A DNA stretch of 64,000 nucleotides from Streptomyces daqingensis. Lineage in GTDB: Bacteria > Actinomycetota > Actinomycetes > Streptomycetales > Streptomycetaceae. Positions 35,395-44,449 of the stretch are shown piece after piece; within the stretch, counting starts at the first letter, position 1, and each line of letters begins with the position of its first letter. Position numbers and translations under genes: made by a program. The notes under the pieces were generated by a model. The model saw only the letters and a program-made list of their open reading frames with translations. It was not told where the DNA came from and did no database searches. The DNA lies in the NCBI RefSeq assembly GCF_014645895.1, contig NZ_BMMP01000008.1, positions 62,001 to 126,000 on the forward strand, given 5' to 3'.

Positions 35395-35447
35395 GCGGCG
35401 GGCGCGGCGGCCGTCGGGCGGCAGCCGGGGCGGGGCCGCCCCGCGGG

Positions 35448-35912
35448 TCAGTCGGGACTGCCCGCGTCCACAAGGTGGTTGAGCTGGTGGAGCAGCCTGG
35501 CCAGCTCCGCGACCTCCGCCGGGTCCCAGGCCGCCAGCTTCCGTACGTACTCGGCGCGCCTCGCGTCCCGCACCTGCGCGAAGCGCTCGCGTCCGTCCGA
35601 GGTGAGGTGGACGAGGGAGGCGCGGCCGTCGGCGGGGTCGGGCGAGCGGGCGATGAGCCCGAGCTCCTCCAGCGCGCGGAGTTGACGGCTGACGGTGGCC
35701 TTCCCGACGCCGAAGAACGCCGCGAGCTCCGTGGCGCGCTGCGGCCCGGCCTCCTCCAGGCGCACGAAGAGCCCGTAGGCGGCGGGCTCGAGTTCGGGAT
35801 GCACCTCCCGCGACAGCTCCCCGGAGAAGGCGCGGGCTCGCCGCAGAAAGACCGCCAGTTCCCGTTCCAGGTCGAGCACTTCGGGTGCGTACTTCCGCAT
35901 GGACTCGTCCAC
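35448..35912 (-). CDS. MarR-family regulator
   Basis: The product is 154 aa from GTG 35912, with GAGAGGG about 8 bases upstream; the frame continues to 36101 without support. The winged helix includes ATELAAFFGVGKATVSRQLRALEELGLIARSPDPADGRASLVHLT, the classic MarR DNA-binding and wing sequence (DxRA-type DGRAS). MarR proteins usually respond to small phenolic or oxidant ligands. It is divergent from the lysozyme gene, which it might control. Confidence 0.87.
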   Translation of the reverse strand: MDESMRKYAPEVLDLERELAVFLRRARAFSGELSREVHPELEPAAYGLFVRLEEAGPQRATELAAFFGVGKATVSRQLRALEELGLIARSPDPADGRASLVHLTSDGRERFAQVRDARRAEYVRKLAAWDPAEVAELARLLHQLNHLVDAGSPD

Positions 35913-36118
35913 GTATGCGCCCTCTCCCAGGTTTCCGTGCAGAAAGTTCCCGTCGCTGACGGGGATCGTCGCAGCTACGGCAGTATTTCGCAGGTCTGGA
36001 CCACCGGCGACGAGCGGTGCGTCTTCCGCGCTCCTGTCTACGCGCGTACGGTCAACCTGACATGCCCACACCAGGTGGCAGGTCGCCCCACCCCCACCCA
36101 CGGTTTTCGGAGGCAGCG

Positions 36119-36970
36119 ATGCCCGGTTACAGATCCGGCACGGCCCGCCGCAGACGCAGCATCCTCACTGCGGCCGGAATGTTCATCTCTGCACTCGCAC
36201 TCGTCCTCACCTCGCCCGGCACGGCGAACGCGGCCCCCCAGGACGGGACGCCACTCAAGCCCGGAGAGGCGTCGATGGGCGTCGGCGTACGGATGCACGA
36301 GGGCGGCGACCCCACGGACGGCACTCCGCCCGAGTCGCTCGCCGCCGGCGTCGAGGGCGTCGACGTGAGCAGCCACCAGGGGAACGTCAACTGGTCGTCC
36401 CTGTGGAGCAGCGGCGTGAAGTTCGCCTACGTCAAGGCGACCGAGGGCACGTCCTACAGGAACCCGTACTTCACGCAGCAGTACAACGGCTCGTACAACA
36501 TCGGCATGATCCGGGGTGCCTACCACTTCGCCCTGCCGAACAACTCCAGCGGCGCCGCCCAGGCCAACTACTTCGCCGACCACGGGGGCGGCTGGAGCAA
36601 GGACGGCAAGACGCTCCCCGGCGTGCTGGACATCGAATACAACCCGTACGGGGCGACCTGCTACGGACTCAGCCAGTCCGCGATGGTCAACTGGATCAAG
36701 GACTTCACGAACACCTACAAGGCCCGGACCGGCCGTGACGCCGTCATCTACACGACCACGGACTGGTGGACGACCTGCACCGGCAACAACGGCGGCTTCG
36801 GCAACACGAACCCGCTGTGGATCGCCCGGTACGCGTCCGCGCCGGGCGGGCTGCCGAACGGCTGGGGCTTCCACACCTTCTGGCAGTACACCTCGACCGG
36901 GCCGATCGTCGGCGACCACAACCAGTTCAACGGTTCGATGGACCGCCTGGTGGCGCTCGCCAACGGCTGA
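36119..36970 (+). CDS. Secreted GH25 lysozyme
   Basis: The product is 283 aa from ATG 36119, with CGGAGG upstream. A signal peptide (RRRRSILTAAGMFISALALVL...ANAA) precedes a GH25 catalytic barrel: Asp82 (VDVSSHQG), Glu109 (KATEGTSY), and the catalytic pair Asp171/Glu173 (LDIEYN). GH25 enzymes (Cellosyl/Chalaropsis type) cut N-acetylmuramic-N-acetylglucosamine bonds in peptidoglycan. There is no separate wall-binding domain. It is monocistronic, with a strong terminator at 37006. Confidence 0.9.
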   Translation: MPGYRSGTARRRRSILTAAGMFISALALVLTSPGTANAAPQDGTPLKPGEASMGVGVRMHEGGDPTDGTPPESLAAGVEGVDVSSHQGNVNWSSLWSSGVKFAYVKATEGTSYRNPYFTQQYNGSYNIGMIRGAYHFALPNNSSGAAQANYFADHGGGWSKDGKTLPGVLDIEYNPYGATCYGLSQSAMVNWIKDFTNTYKARTGRDAVIYTTTDWWTTCTGNNGGFGNTNPLWIARYASAPGGLPNGWGFHTFWQYTSTGPIVGDHNQFNGSMDRLVALANG

Positions 36971-37005
36971 CGCCTCGGCGGACGTCCCGCGGGAGCCAAG
37001 CACCC

Positions 37006-37039
37006 GCGCCGCGCCGGAGTCCCACCTCCGGCGCGGCGC
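37006..37039 (+). terminator. Terminator of the lysozyme gene
   Basis: Fourteen-base perfect arms (37006-37019 and 37026-37039) enclose a 6-nt loop, 36 bases after the stop. The convergent beta-helix gene ends 84 bases further on and may also use it. Confidence 0.8.
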
Positions 37040-37122
37040 TCCCAGCCGGGAGGGGGTGCCCGGTGGCGGCTTCGCAACCGCCACCGGGAGCTGCCGCACT
37101 GCTCACCGCGGCAACGGCGCCC

Positions 37123-38247
37123 TCAGGAAGCGGACGGCTTCTTCTCCGCGGGCGCCGAGCCGACGGCCTCGCAGCGCGGGACGCTCCTGGGCGGCGCGCA
37201 GTTGGTGGGGTGGTTCTTGAAGACCGTGCTGCGGATGAGGTTCACCTCGAAGGGCGTCGGCTGCTTCTTGGCCTTGGCTCCGCTCTTCTCCGTCTTCACG
37301 GTGGAGTTCGTACCGATGAACAGGCCGAAGCTGGTCCCCGGGTTGGCGATGCCGCCGCCGCTGGTGCGGGCGCCGTTCGACGTGTTGTGGCTGACGGTGC
37401 TGCGGTAGAGGGTCGTCGGCTCGTCCGCACCGGTCTGGACGCCGCCGCCGTCGACCTGCGCGATGTTGCCCCTGACCTTGGTGAAGTCCGCACGCAGCGG
37501 CCCGGTCTCGGTGTTGATGGCCAGGGTCATGATGCCGCCGCCGTGGTCGCTCGAGGTGTTCCCCTCGACCGACACCCTGTTCAGCTTGGTGTCGCCGGCG
37601 TTGGCGAGGCCGCCGCCCCACTGCCCGCCCAGGTTGCCGCGGATGGCGCCGCCGCTCATCCTCATCGTCCCGTTGGTGGCGATCCCGCCGCCGAAGCCGC
37701 CTCTGTTGTCCCGGACCGTGGAGTTCTCCAGGACGAGCTTTCCGAGCTGGTTCCAGATGCCGCCGCCGACGCTGCCCTGGTTGCCGGTGACCGTCACGTG
37801 CTTGAGGGTGAGGCTGCCGCGGTCGTTGAAGAAGCCTCCGCCGTGGCCCGAGTTCACCGTGGTCTGACCGCCGCGGACGGTGACCGACTCGACGGTGAGG
37901 CTGCCGCCCTGCCGCACGTGGAAGATGCGGAAGGGCGCCTGGGCGCTGGTGCCGCGCTGGATGTACGTGCCGTCCCCGGAGATCCGCACATTGCCGGTGA
38001 TCTCCGGCAGGCCGTCGTCCGCGTTGTCGGCGTTCGAGAGGTTGTAGACGCAGCGGGGGGCGAGGACGATGCTGCCGCCGCCGGAGTTGGCCGCGTCGAC
38101 GGCCTGCCTCAGCGCGGCGATGTCGTTGCAGGGCACGCGCGTCGGCGCCTGCGCCTGTGCCTGCGCTTGTCCGGCGGGCAGCAGGGTGAGGCACAGGCCG
38201 AGGCCGGTGGCGGCGGTGAAGGTTGCGCGTCTGAACTTGTCAGTCAT
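37123..38247 (-). CDS. Secreted right-handed beta-helix protein
   Basis: The product is 374 aa from ATG 38247, with AGAGGAAG upstream. After a signal peptide (1-35, with a short QAQAQAQA run) come repeated beta-helix rungs: SLTVESVTVRGG, GGGFFNDRGSLTLKHVTVTGN, GGGIWNQLGKLVLENSTVRDN and similar, each with GGG-I/F turns. This resembles polymorphic-membrane-protein or pectate-lyase-like parallel beta-helices that bind or cut polysaccharides. I see no catalytic motif. Cysteines occur near both ends (VPCND, PRCVY, NCAPP, PRCEA), which may form disulfides. Confidence 0.82.
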   Translation of the reverse strand: MTDKFRRATFTAATGLGLCLTLLPAGQAQAQAQAPTRVPCNDIAALRQAVDAANSGGGSIVLAPRCVYNLSNADNADDGLPEITGNVRISGDGTYIQRGTSAQAPFRIFHVRQGGSLTVESVTVRGGQTTVNSGHGGGFFNDRGSLTLKHVTVTGNQGSVGGGIWNQLGKLVLENSTVRDNRGGFGGGIATNGTMRMSGGAIRGNLGGQWGGGLANAGDTKLNRVSVEGNTSSDHGGGIMTLAINTETGPLRADFTKVRGNIAQVDGGGVQTGADEPTTLYRSTVSHNTSNGARTSGGGIANPGTSFGLFIGTNSTVKTEKSGAKAKKQPTPFEVNLIRSTVFKNHPTNCAPPRSVPRCEAVGSAPAEKKPSAS

Positions 38248-38429
38248 GCGACTTCCTCTGCGTGTGGGGGACCGGGAGGACGGCATCTGCTCGCCGGCCG
38301 CGCTGCGGAGTCGGCGGGCAGCCATCGCCCACAGCACCGCCGTGCCGGCACTCCGAGATCTATCCGAGAAGCAGAACCGCCGCATGTCCGGATCTGCCGA
38401 TCGGCCGCCCGGCCCCGCCCGCGCACGGC

Positions 38430-38464
38430 GACGCCGCGCCGGCTCGCGGTGCCGGCGCGGCGTC
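38430..38464 (-). terminator. Terminator of lon
   Basis: GACGCCGCGCCGGC (38430-38443) pairs perfectly with GCCGGCGCGGCGTC (38451-38464) around a 7-nt loop, 43 bases after the lon stop. Confidence 0.8.
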
Positions 38465-38506
38465 CCGGGCCGGGAGGCCCTCCCGGCGTGACTGACGCAG
38501 GCCGCC

Positions 38507-40930
38507 TCAGGCGGCGACGGGCAACCCCCGCCCCTCCGCGTCGAGGCAGCCGTGCCCGGCCGGCGCGAGCGCCAGTCCGAGCACCTGCCGGACGTCGGAG
38601 AGAGGCCGGACGTCGAGCCCCTCCAGCACCTCCTCGGGCACGTCGTCGAGGTCGGGCTCGTTCCGCTTGGGGATGATCACCGTGCTGATCCCGGCACGGT
38701 GCGCGGCCAGCAGCTTCTGCTTGACGCCTCCGACGGGGAGCACGCGCCCCGTCAGCGAGACCTCGCCCGTCATGGCCACGTCCGTGCGCACCTGGCGGCC
38801 GCTGAGCAGCGACGCCAGAGCGGTCGTCATGGTGACCCCGGCGCTCGGGCCGTCCTTGGGCACGGCGCCCGCCGGCACGTGCAGGTGGATGCCCCGCTCC
38901 TTCAGGTCCGCGACCGGCAGCTCCAGCTCCGCGCCCCGCGAGCGCAGGTACGACAGCGCGATGTGCGCGGACTCCTTCATGACGTCGCCCAGCTGCCCGG
39001 TCAGGGTCAGACCGGAGCCGCCCGTCTCGGGGTCGGCGAGCGACGCCTCGACGAAGAGCACGTCGCCGCCCGCGCCCGTCACCGCGAGCCCCGTCGCGAC
39101 ACCCGGCACCGACGTGCGCCGCTCGGCGGGGTCCTGCGCGGACTCCGGGGTGTGGTGCGGACGGCCGATCAGGCCGCGCAGGTCGTCCGGGCCCACGGTG
39201 ACGGGCAGTTCGCGTTCGCCCAGTTCGTGCCGGGCCGCCACCTTCCGCAGCACCCGGGAGACCGCCCGCTCCAGATTGCGGACGCCCGCCTCCCGCGTGT
39301 ACTCGGCGGCCAGCTTGCGCAGCGCGCCGTCCTCGAACCGGACCTCGCCGGCGTCCAGGCCGGTCCGCTCCAGCTGCCGGGGCAGCAGGTGGTCGCGGGC
39401 GATGGTGACCTTCTCGTCCTCGGTGTACCCGTCGAGCTGCACGACCTCCATGCGGTCCAGCAGCGCGTCGGGAATGGCTTCGAGGACGTTGGCCGTCGCG
39501 AGGAAGACCACGTCGGAGAGGTCGAGTTCGACCTCCAGGTAGTGGTCGCGGAACGTGTGGTTCTGCGCCGGGTCGAGCACTTCGAGCAGCGCCGCCGCCG
39601 GGTCTCCGCGGAAGTCGGAGCCGACCTTGTCGACCTCGTCCAGCAGCACCACGGGGTTCATCGAACCGGCTTCCTTCACCGCACGCACGACGCGTCCGGG
39701 CAGCGCCCCGACGTACGTGCGGCGGTGGCCGCGGATCTCCGCCTCGTCGCGGACGCCGCCGAGCGCGACGCGGACGAACTTGCGTCCCATGGCCCTCGCC
39801 ACGGATTCGCCGAGCGAGGTCTTGCCGACGCCGGGCGGTCCGACGAGCGCCAGGACCGCCCCGCCCCGCCGTCCGCCGACGACGCCGAGGCCCCGCTCGT
39901 CGCGGCGCTTGCGCACCGCCAGGTACTCGGTGATGCGCTCCTTGACGTCCTGCAGCCCCGCGTGGTCCGCGTCGAGTACGGCCTGGGCCCCGGCCACGTC
40001 GTACGCGTCCTCGGTCCGCTCGTTCCAGGGCAGTTCCAGGACGGTGTCGAGCCAGGTGCGGATCCAGCCGCCCTCCGGCGACTGGTCGGAGGAGCGCTCC
40101 AGCTTCTCGACCTCCTTCAGCGCCGCCTTGTGCACGTGCTCGGGAAGACCGGCGGCCTCGACGCGTGCGCGGTAGTCCTCGCCCTCGTCCTCCGGGTCGC
40201 CGTTCAGCTCGGCCAGCTCCTTGCGCACGGCCTCCAGCTGGCGGCGGAGCAGGAACTCGCGCTGCTGCTTGTCGACGCCTTCCTGGACGTCCTTCGCGAT
40301 GGACTCGGCGACGTTCTGCTCCGCCAGGTGGTCGCGGAGCGAGGAGACGGCGAAGCGCAGCCGCTCGACGGGGTCGGACGTCTCCAGCAGCGTCAGCTTC
40401 TGCTCGGTGGTCAGGAACGGCGAGTAACCGGCGTTGTCGGCGAGCTGGCCCACGTCGTCGATCTGCTGGAGGCGGTCCACGACCTGCCAGGCGCCGCGCT
40501 TGCGCAGCCAGTCGGCGGCGAGCGCCTTGTACTCCGTCATCAGGTCGGCCGCGGCCGCGTCCTCGCCTCCCGGCCGGACAGGCTCCTCGACGACGGTGCC
40601 CTCGACCCACAGTGCGGCCCCGGGGCCGGTCGTTCCGGCGCCGATGCGGACGCGCGTGCGGCCGCGGATCAGGGCACCGGGGTCGCCGTCGGCGAGGCGG
40701 CCGACCTGCTCGACGCGGCCGAGCACGCCGATGCCCGCGTAGCTTCCGCCGACCCTCGGCACGAGCAGGACGCGGGGCTTCTCTCCGTCGGCAGCGGCCG
40801 CCTGCGCGGCCTCGACCGCGGCCCGCACGTCGCTGTCGGACAGGTCCATCGGCACCACCATTCCCGGCAGCACGACCTCGTCGTCGAGGGGCAGCACGGG
40901 CAGGGTGAGCGTTGTGGACTTCGGTGCCAT
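38507..40930 (-). CDS. lon: ATP-dependent protease Lon
   Basis: The product is 807 aa. An N-terminal LON substrate-binding domain ([18 protein letters not shown]) leads to an AAA module with Walker A GPPGVGKT (364-371) and Walker [10 protein letters not shown]. The C-terminal Ser-Lys peptidase has Ser696 (DGPSAG) and Lys739 (VKQKLL). Lon degrades misfolded and regulatory proteins. The ATG at 40930 follows AGGGAGAG. A HAIR operator at 40953-40971 indicates HspR control, as known for lon in several Streptomyces. Confidence 0.96.
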   Translation of the reverse strand: MAPKSTTLTLPVLPLDDEVVLPGMVVPMDLSDSDVRAAVEAAQAAAADGEKPRVLLVPRVGGSYAGIGVLGRVEQVGRLADGDPGALIRGRTRVRIGAGTTGPGAALWVEGTVVEEPVRPGGEDAAAADLMTEYKALAADWLRKRGAWQVVDRLQQIDDVGQLADNAGYSPFLTTEQKLTLLETSDPVERLRFAVSSLRDHLAEQNVAESIAKDVQEGVDKQQREFLLRRQLEAVRKELAELNGDPEDEGEDYRARVEAAGLPEHVHKAALKEVEKLERSSDQSPEGGWIRTWLDTVLELPWNERTEDAYDVAGAQAVLDADHAGLQDVKERITEYLAVRKRRDERGLGVVGGRRGGAVLALVGPPGVGKTSLGESVARAMGRKFVRVALGGVRDEAEIRGHRRTYVGALPGRVVRAVKEAGSMNPVVLLDEVDKVGSDFRGDPAAALLEVLDPAQNHTFRDHYLEVELDLSDVVFLATANVLEAIPDALLDRMEVVQLDGYTEDEKVTIARDHLLPRQLERTGLDAGEVRFEDGALRKLAAEYTREAGVRNLERAVSRVLRKVAARHELGERELPVTVGPDDLRGLIGRPHHTPESAQDPAERRTSVPGVATGLAVTGAGGDVLFVEASLADPETGGSGLTLTGQLGDVMKESAHIALSYLRSRGAELELPVADLKERGIHLHVPAGAVPKDGPSAGVTMTTALASLLSGRQVRTDVAMTGEVSLTGRVLPVGGVKQKLLAAHRAGISTVIIPKRNEPDLDDVPEEVLEGLDVRPLSDVRQVLGLALAPAGHGCLDAEGRGLPVAA

Positions 40931-40952
40931 GATCTCTCCCTAGGCAGGCAAG

Positions 40953-40971
40953 TTGAGTATCATCCACTCAA
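40953..40971 (-). promoter_or_regulatory. HAIR operator (HspR box) upstream of lon
   Basis: TTGAGT (40953-40958), seven bases, then ACTCAA (40966-40971) match 12 of the 14 conserved positions of the HspR-associated inverted repeat CTTGAGT-N7-ACTCAAG. It lies 22 bases upstream of the lon ATG, in the promoter zone, where HspR binding would repress transcription until heat shock. Confidence 0.8.
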
Positions 40972-41167
40972 TGCCCAGGGCCCGTGGAATGTTCCGCCCC
41001 GCAGTCCCTGTTCGCCAGCAGCGATCGTGGCGTGGGGTGCGCAAGGGCGCGAAGGGTGCCGCCCCTCTGGACAACCGCGCGAGACGCTCCGGACTTCCCC
41101 GGGCCCCGGGGCCGCCCGGCCCGGAGCACCGGCCCGTCCGCTCCCCGGCACACGGCAGAATCGGGGG

Positions 41168-41962
41168 ATGCACCAGGAAGCCGGCCCCCCGTCACCCCTC
41201 GCACCCCTAACCGAACCGCCCGTCGTGCTGGACCGCCGCGAAGGCCCGCACGGCGAGGTCGTACTGCGGCGCCACGGCGAGCTGCTGCAGATCATCTCCA
41301 ACGGGACGTTCCTGATGGACACCTCCGACGGCCGCTCGGAGCGGCTCCTCGTGGAGGCGGCGCTGGAGGAGCTGCGGGGGCCGATCAGTCCGGAAAACGG
41401 CGCAACCCCCGGCCGGGCACCGGTCTCCGGGCCCTCCCGGCAGGGCCCTCGGGAGGGTCCGCGGCTGCTCGTCGGCGGCCTCGGCGTCGGGTTCTCGCTC
41501 GCCGCGGCGGCGGCCGAGCCGGCCTGGGGCCGCATCACGGTCGTGGAACGCGAGGAGGCGGTGATCGACTGGCACCGGGAGGGCGGACCCCTCTCACCGC
41601 TGTCCGCCGAGGCGCTGCGCGACCCGCGGACGGAGATCGTCCACGCGGGCCTCGCGGAGTACCTGCGCACGGACGGCGGCCCCCTCAGCGGCGCGTCCTT
41701 CGACGTCCTCTGCCTGGACATCGACAACGGCCCCGGCTGGACCGTCACCGACGACAACGGGTCCCTCTACTCGCCCGCCGGACTGGCCTCCTGCCGTGCC
41801 CGCCTGGCACCCGGCGGGGTTCTCGCCGTGTGGTCCGCTCAGCCCGACCCGACATTCGACGATGCATTGCGCAATGCCGGATTCCAGGGGATTCGCACAC
41901 ATGAGATCCCCGTCGTCCGAGGCGTCCCCGACGTGGTTCACTTCGCAATCAAACCGGCATAG
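41168..41962 (+). CDS. Spermidine-synthase-like protein
   Basis: The product is 264 aa from ATG 41168. It has a spermidine-synthase-type Rossmann core: LLVGGLGVGFSLAAA for the nucleotide loop, ITVVEREEAVIDWHRE for the acidic strand, and VLCLDIDNGP for the active-site Asp region. There is a Pro/Gly-rich insert at about 75-98. The N-terminal beta domain is short. Such proteins in actinomycetes are often polyamine-synthase homologues without proven activity. It is divergent from lon and lies 79 bases before the response regulator. Confidence 0.75.
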   Translation: MHQEAGPPSPLAPLTEPPVVLDRREGPHGEVVLRRHGELLQIISNGTFLMDTSDGRSERLLVEAALEELRGPISPENGATPGRAPVSGPSRQGPREGPRLLVGGLGVGFSLAAAAAEPAWGRITVVEREEAVIDWHREGGPLSPLSAEALRDPRTEIVHAGLAEYLRTDGGPLSGASFDVLCLDIDNGPGWTVTDDNGSLYSPAGLASCRARLAPGGVLAVWSAQPDPTFDDALRNAGFQGIRTHEIPVVRGVPDVVHFAIKPA

Positions 41963-42041
41963 CCGAGGCCTGCTCAGGCCCTTTACGCTTCTGCAAGCAC
42001 GTATACAAACAAGCCACGGGGCCATCCAGGGGCGGGGTCGA

Positions 42042-42875
42042 ATGGACCAGAAGAACATCACACCAGCACAGAGCAGCAACGCCTCCGCGGCGACCACCCC
42101 CGGCGCCCAGCGCCGAATCCTGGTCGTGGAGGACGATCCGACGATCGTCGATGCGATAGCGATGCGCCTGAGGGCCGAGGGCTTCCAGGTGCAGACAGCC
42201 GGCGACGGCCCGGCCGCGGTGGACACGGCCGAGGCGTGGCAGCCCGATCTGATCGTGCTCGACGTCATGCTGCCGGGCTTCGACGGACTCGAGGTCTGCC
42301 GCAGGGTCCAGGCGCAGCGGCCGGTGCCAGTGCTGATGCTGACGGCGCGCGACGACGAGACGGACATGCTCGTCGGGCTCGGCGTCGGAGCCGACGACTA
42401 CATGACGAAGCCTTTCTCGATGCGCGAGGTCGCCGCCCGGGTGCACGTACTGCTGCGCCGGGTCGAGCGGGCCACCCTCGCCGCGCACACCCCGCGCAGC
42501 GGAATACTCCGCCTCGGGGAGCTGGAGATCGACCACGCGCAGCGCCGCGTGCGGGTCACCGGCGAGGACGTGCACCTCACGCCCACCGAGTTCGACCTGC
42601 TCGTCTGCCTCGCGCACTCACCGCGCGCCGTCCTCTCGCGCGAGCAGCTGCTCGCCGAGGTGTGGGACTGGGCGGACGCCTCCGGCACGCGCACCGTCGA
42701 CAGCCACATCAAGGCCCTCCGCCGCAAGATCGGCGCCGACCGCATCCGCACGGTGCACGGCGTGGGTTACGCGCTGGAGACCCCGTCCTCGGGCGGCGCC
42801 GACGGTTCCGCACCGGCGCCCGCGTCGTCGACGGCGGCGGGGAGCTCCCCGACATCCGCCTTCGACGGGTCCTGA
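42042..42875 (+). CDS. OmpR/PhoB-family response regulator
   Basis: The product is 277 aa. The receiver domain carries acidic residues in VVEDDPTIV, phosphoacceptor Asp74 (VLDVMLPG), Thr101 and Lys123 (MTKPF). The winged helix at about 165-260 includes LTPTEFDLLVCLAHSP and TVDSHIKALRRKIG. A Ser/Ala/Pro-rich tail ends the protein. It lies 16 bases upstream of the histidine kinase, forming a pair. Confidence 0.93.
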   Translation: MDQKNITPAQSSNASAATTPGAQRRILVVEDDPTIVDAIAMRLRAEGFQVQTAGDGPAAVDTAEAWQPDLIVLDVMLPGFDGLEVCRRVQAQRPVPVLMLTARDDETDMLVGLGVGADDYMTKPFSMREVAARVHVLLRRVERATLAAHTPRSGILRLGELEIDHAQRRVRVTGEDVHLTPTEFDLLVCLAHSPRAVLSREQLLAEVWDWADASGTRTVDSHIKALRRKIGADRIRTVHGVGYALETPSSGGADGSAPAPASSTAAGSSPTSAFDGS

Positions 42876-42891
42876 CGGGTCGCGGACCGGC

Positions 42892-44178
42892 GTGACAGAC
42901 GTGCCTGATACGCCTTCGACGACCTCTTCCCACAGCAGCACCCGCGGCGGCTCCCACAGTGGATCCGCTGCGGGCCGCACGGCCCGAGCCAAGGCCGCGC
43001 TGCGCACCGCCCGGACGTTCCTCGGGCTCGTCCTGCGTGCGCTGGTGCGCCTGCACAAGCGGCTCCGGCGGCGCTGGGAGCCCGTCTGGACGGGCTGGAT
43101 CGACAGGCTGTGGGAAGGGCTTCGCCCGCTGGACCCGTACCGCTCGGTGAAGGCGGCGCTCGGGGCGCTCGTGATCGTCTCCGTGGTGATCACCACGCTG
43201 CTCGCGCTCTTCGCGGTCAACTCCGCGACGGAGCTGCGGGTCATCACCATCATCTCGATCATCGCCTCGCTGCTGATCACGCAGTTCGTCGCGCAGTCGC
43301 TCACCGCGCCGCTCGACGAGATGACGGACGCGGCCCGGGCGATGGCCGACGGCGACTACTCGCGCCGCGTACGGGGCGACCGGCGCGACGAGTTCGGCGA
43401 GCTGGCGGAGACCTTCAACCGCATGGCGGCCGATCTGGAAGCCGTCGACCAGCACCGCAAGGAGCTGGTGGCGAATGTCTCGCACGAACTGCGCACCCCC
43501 ATCGCCGCGCTGCGCGCCGTGCTGGAGAACGTGGTGGACGGCGTCTCCGACGCCGATCCGGAGACGATGCGCACGGCGCTGCAGCAGACGGACCGGCTGG
43601 GCAGGCTCGTGGCGACGCTGCTCGACCTCTCGCGCCTGGACAACGGCGTGGTGCCGCTGCACTCCCGGCGCTTCGAGGTGTGGCCCTACCTGGCGGGCGT
43701 GCTCAAAGAGGCCAACATGAGCAAGGGCCAGGGGCACGCCCGCACGGACGTCCACCTCCATCTCGACGTCTCCCCGCCCGAACTGACGGCCTACGCGGAC
43801 GCCGAGCGCCTGCACCAGGTCGTCGCGAACCTCATCGACAACGCGGTCAAACACAGCCCTCCGCACGGCCGCGTGACCGTGCGGGCCCGCCAGGGCGGCA
43901 GCGCGGAGAGCCTCGAGGTGGAGGTGCTGGACGAGGGCCCGGGGATTCCCGCGTCCGAACGCGCCCGCGTGTTCGAACGGTTCAACCGCACGAAGAGCGC
44001 GGAGGCCGCCTCGCAGCGCGGCGGCGGCGGAAGCAGCTCGGACGGCGGCACGGGCCTGGGGCTGGCGATCGCACGCTGGGCGGTGGATCTCCACGGCGGC
44101 TCGATACGCGTGGCCGAATCTCCTCGCGGCTGCCGGATCCAGGTCACCCTTCCGGGCCTGGCCCCATCGCAGGGTTGA
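42892..44178 (+). CDS. Sensor histidine kinase
   Basis: The product is 428 aa from GTG 42892. A basic cytoplasmic N-terminus (1-85) leads to two closely spaced transmembrane helices (about 88-109 and 116-133) with a very short extracellular loop, so sensing may be intramembrane. HAMP follows, then the H box with His198 (ANVSHELRTPIAALR) and a HATPase with N box VANLIDNAVKHSPP, G1 DEGPGI and G2 GTGLGLAI. It is paired with the preceding OmpR-type regulator. The next gene, 2-oxoglutarate dehydrogenase, is 271 bases downstream. Confidence 0.92.
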   Translation: MTDVPDTPSTTSSHSSTRGGSHSGSAAGRTARAKAALRTARTFLGLVLRALVRLHKRLRRRWEPVWTGWIDRLWEGLRPLDPYRSVKAALGALVIVSVVITTLLALFAVNSATELRVITIISIIASLLITQFVAQSLTAPLDEMTDAARAMADGDYSRRVRGDRRDEFGELAETFNRMAADLEAVDQHRKELVANVSHELRTPIAALRAVLENVVDGVSDADPETMRTALQQTDRLGRLVATLLDLSRLDNGVVPLHSRRFEVWPYLAGVLKEANMSKGQGHARTDVHLHLDVSPPELTAYADAERLHQVVANLIDNAVKHSPPHGRVTVRARQGGSAESLEVEVLDEGPGIPASERARVFERFNRTKSAEAASQRGGGGSSSDGGTGLGLAIARWAVDLHGGSIRVAESPRGCRIQVTLPGLAPSQG

Positions 44179-44449
44179 CGTACGCTCGAAGTGCCACCGG
44201 CTCGCCGAGGGAGGGAAGAGCAGGGAGAACAGCGGAGTCCCGCAACCGTAGGACGCCGGAACCGGGTGCGCCGGTTCCGTACCGCGGCAAACCCTGTTTG
44301 TTTCCCGCCAAATCCAGCGCCGAAACCGGTCGCTTGATGTGACTTGCACGACGACAACCCCGGCCGGACTGCAAGTAACGCCGGTAGGGGCGTAGCCTTT
44401 GTTTCCGCTGTCCACCATCTAAGGAACGCGGAAGAGGGCGGTTGCCGCC

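Noticed and set aside
38552..41962. 1136-codon plus-strand frame over lon
   Set aside because: Only its last 264 codons (from 41168) are real, the spermidine-synthase-like protein. The rest is antisense to lon.
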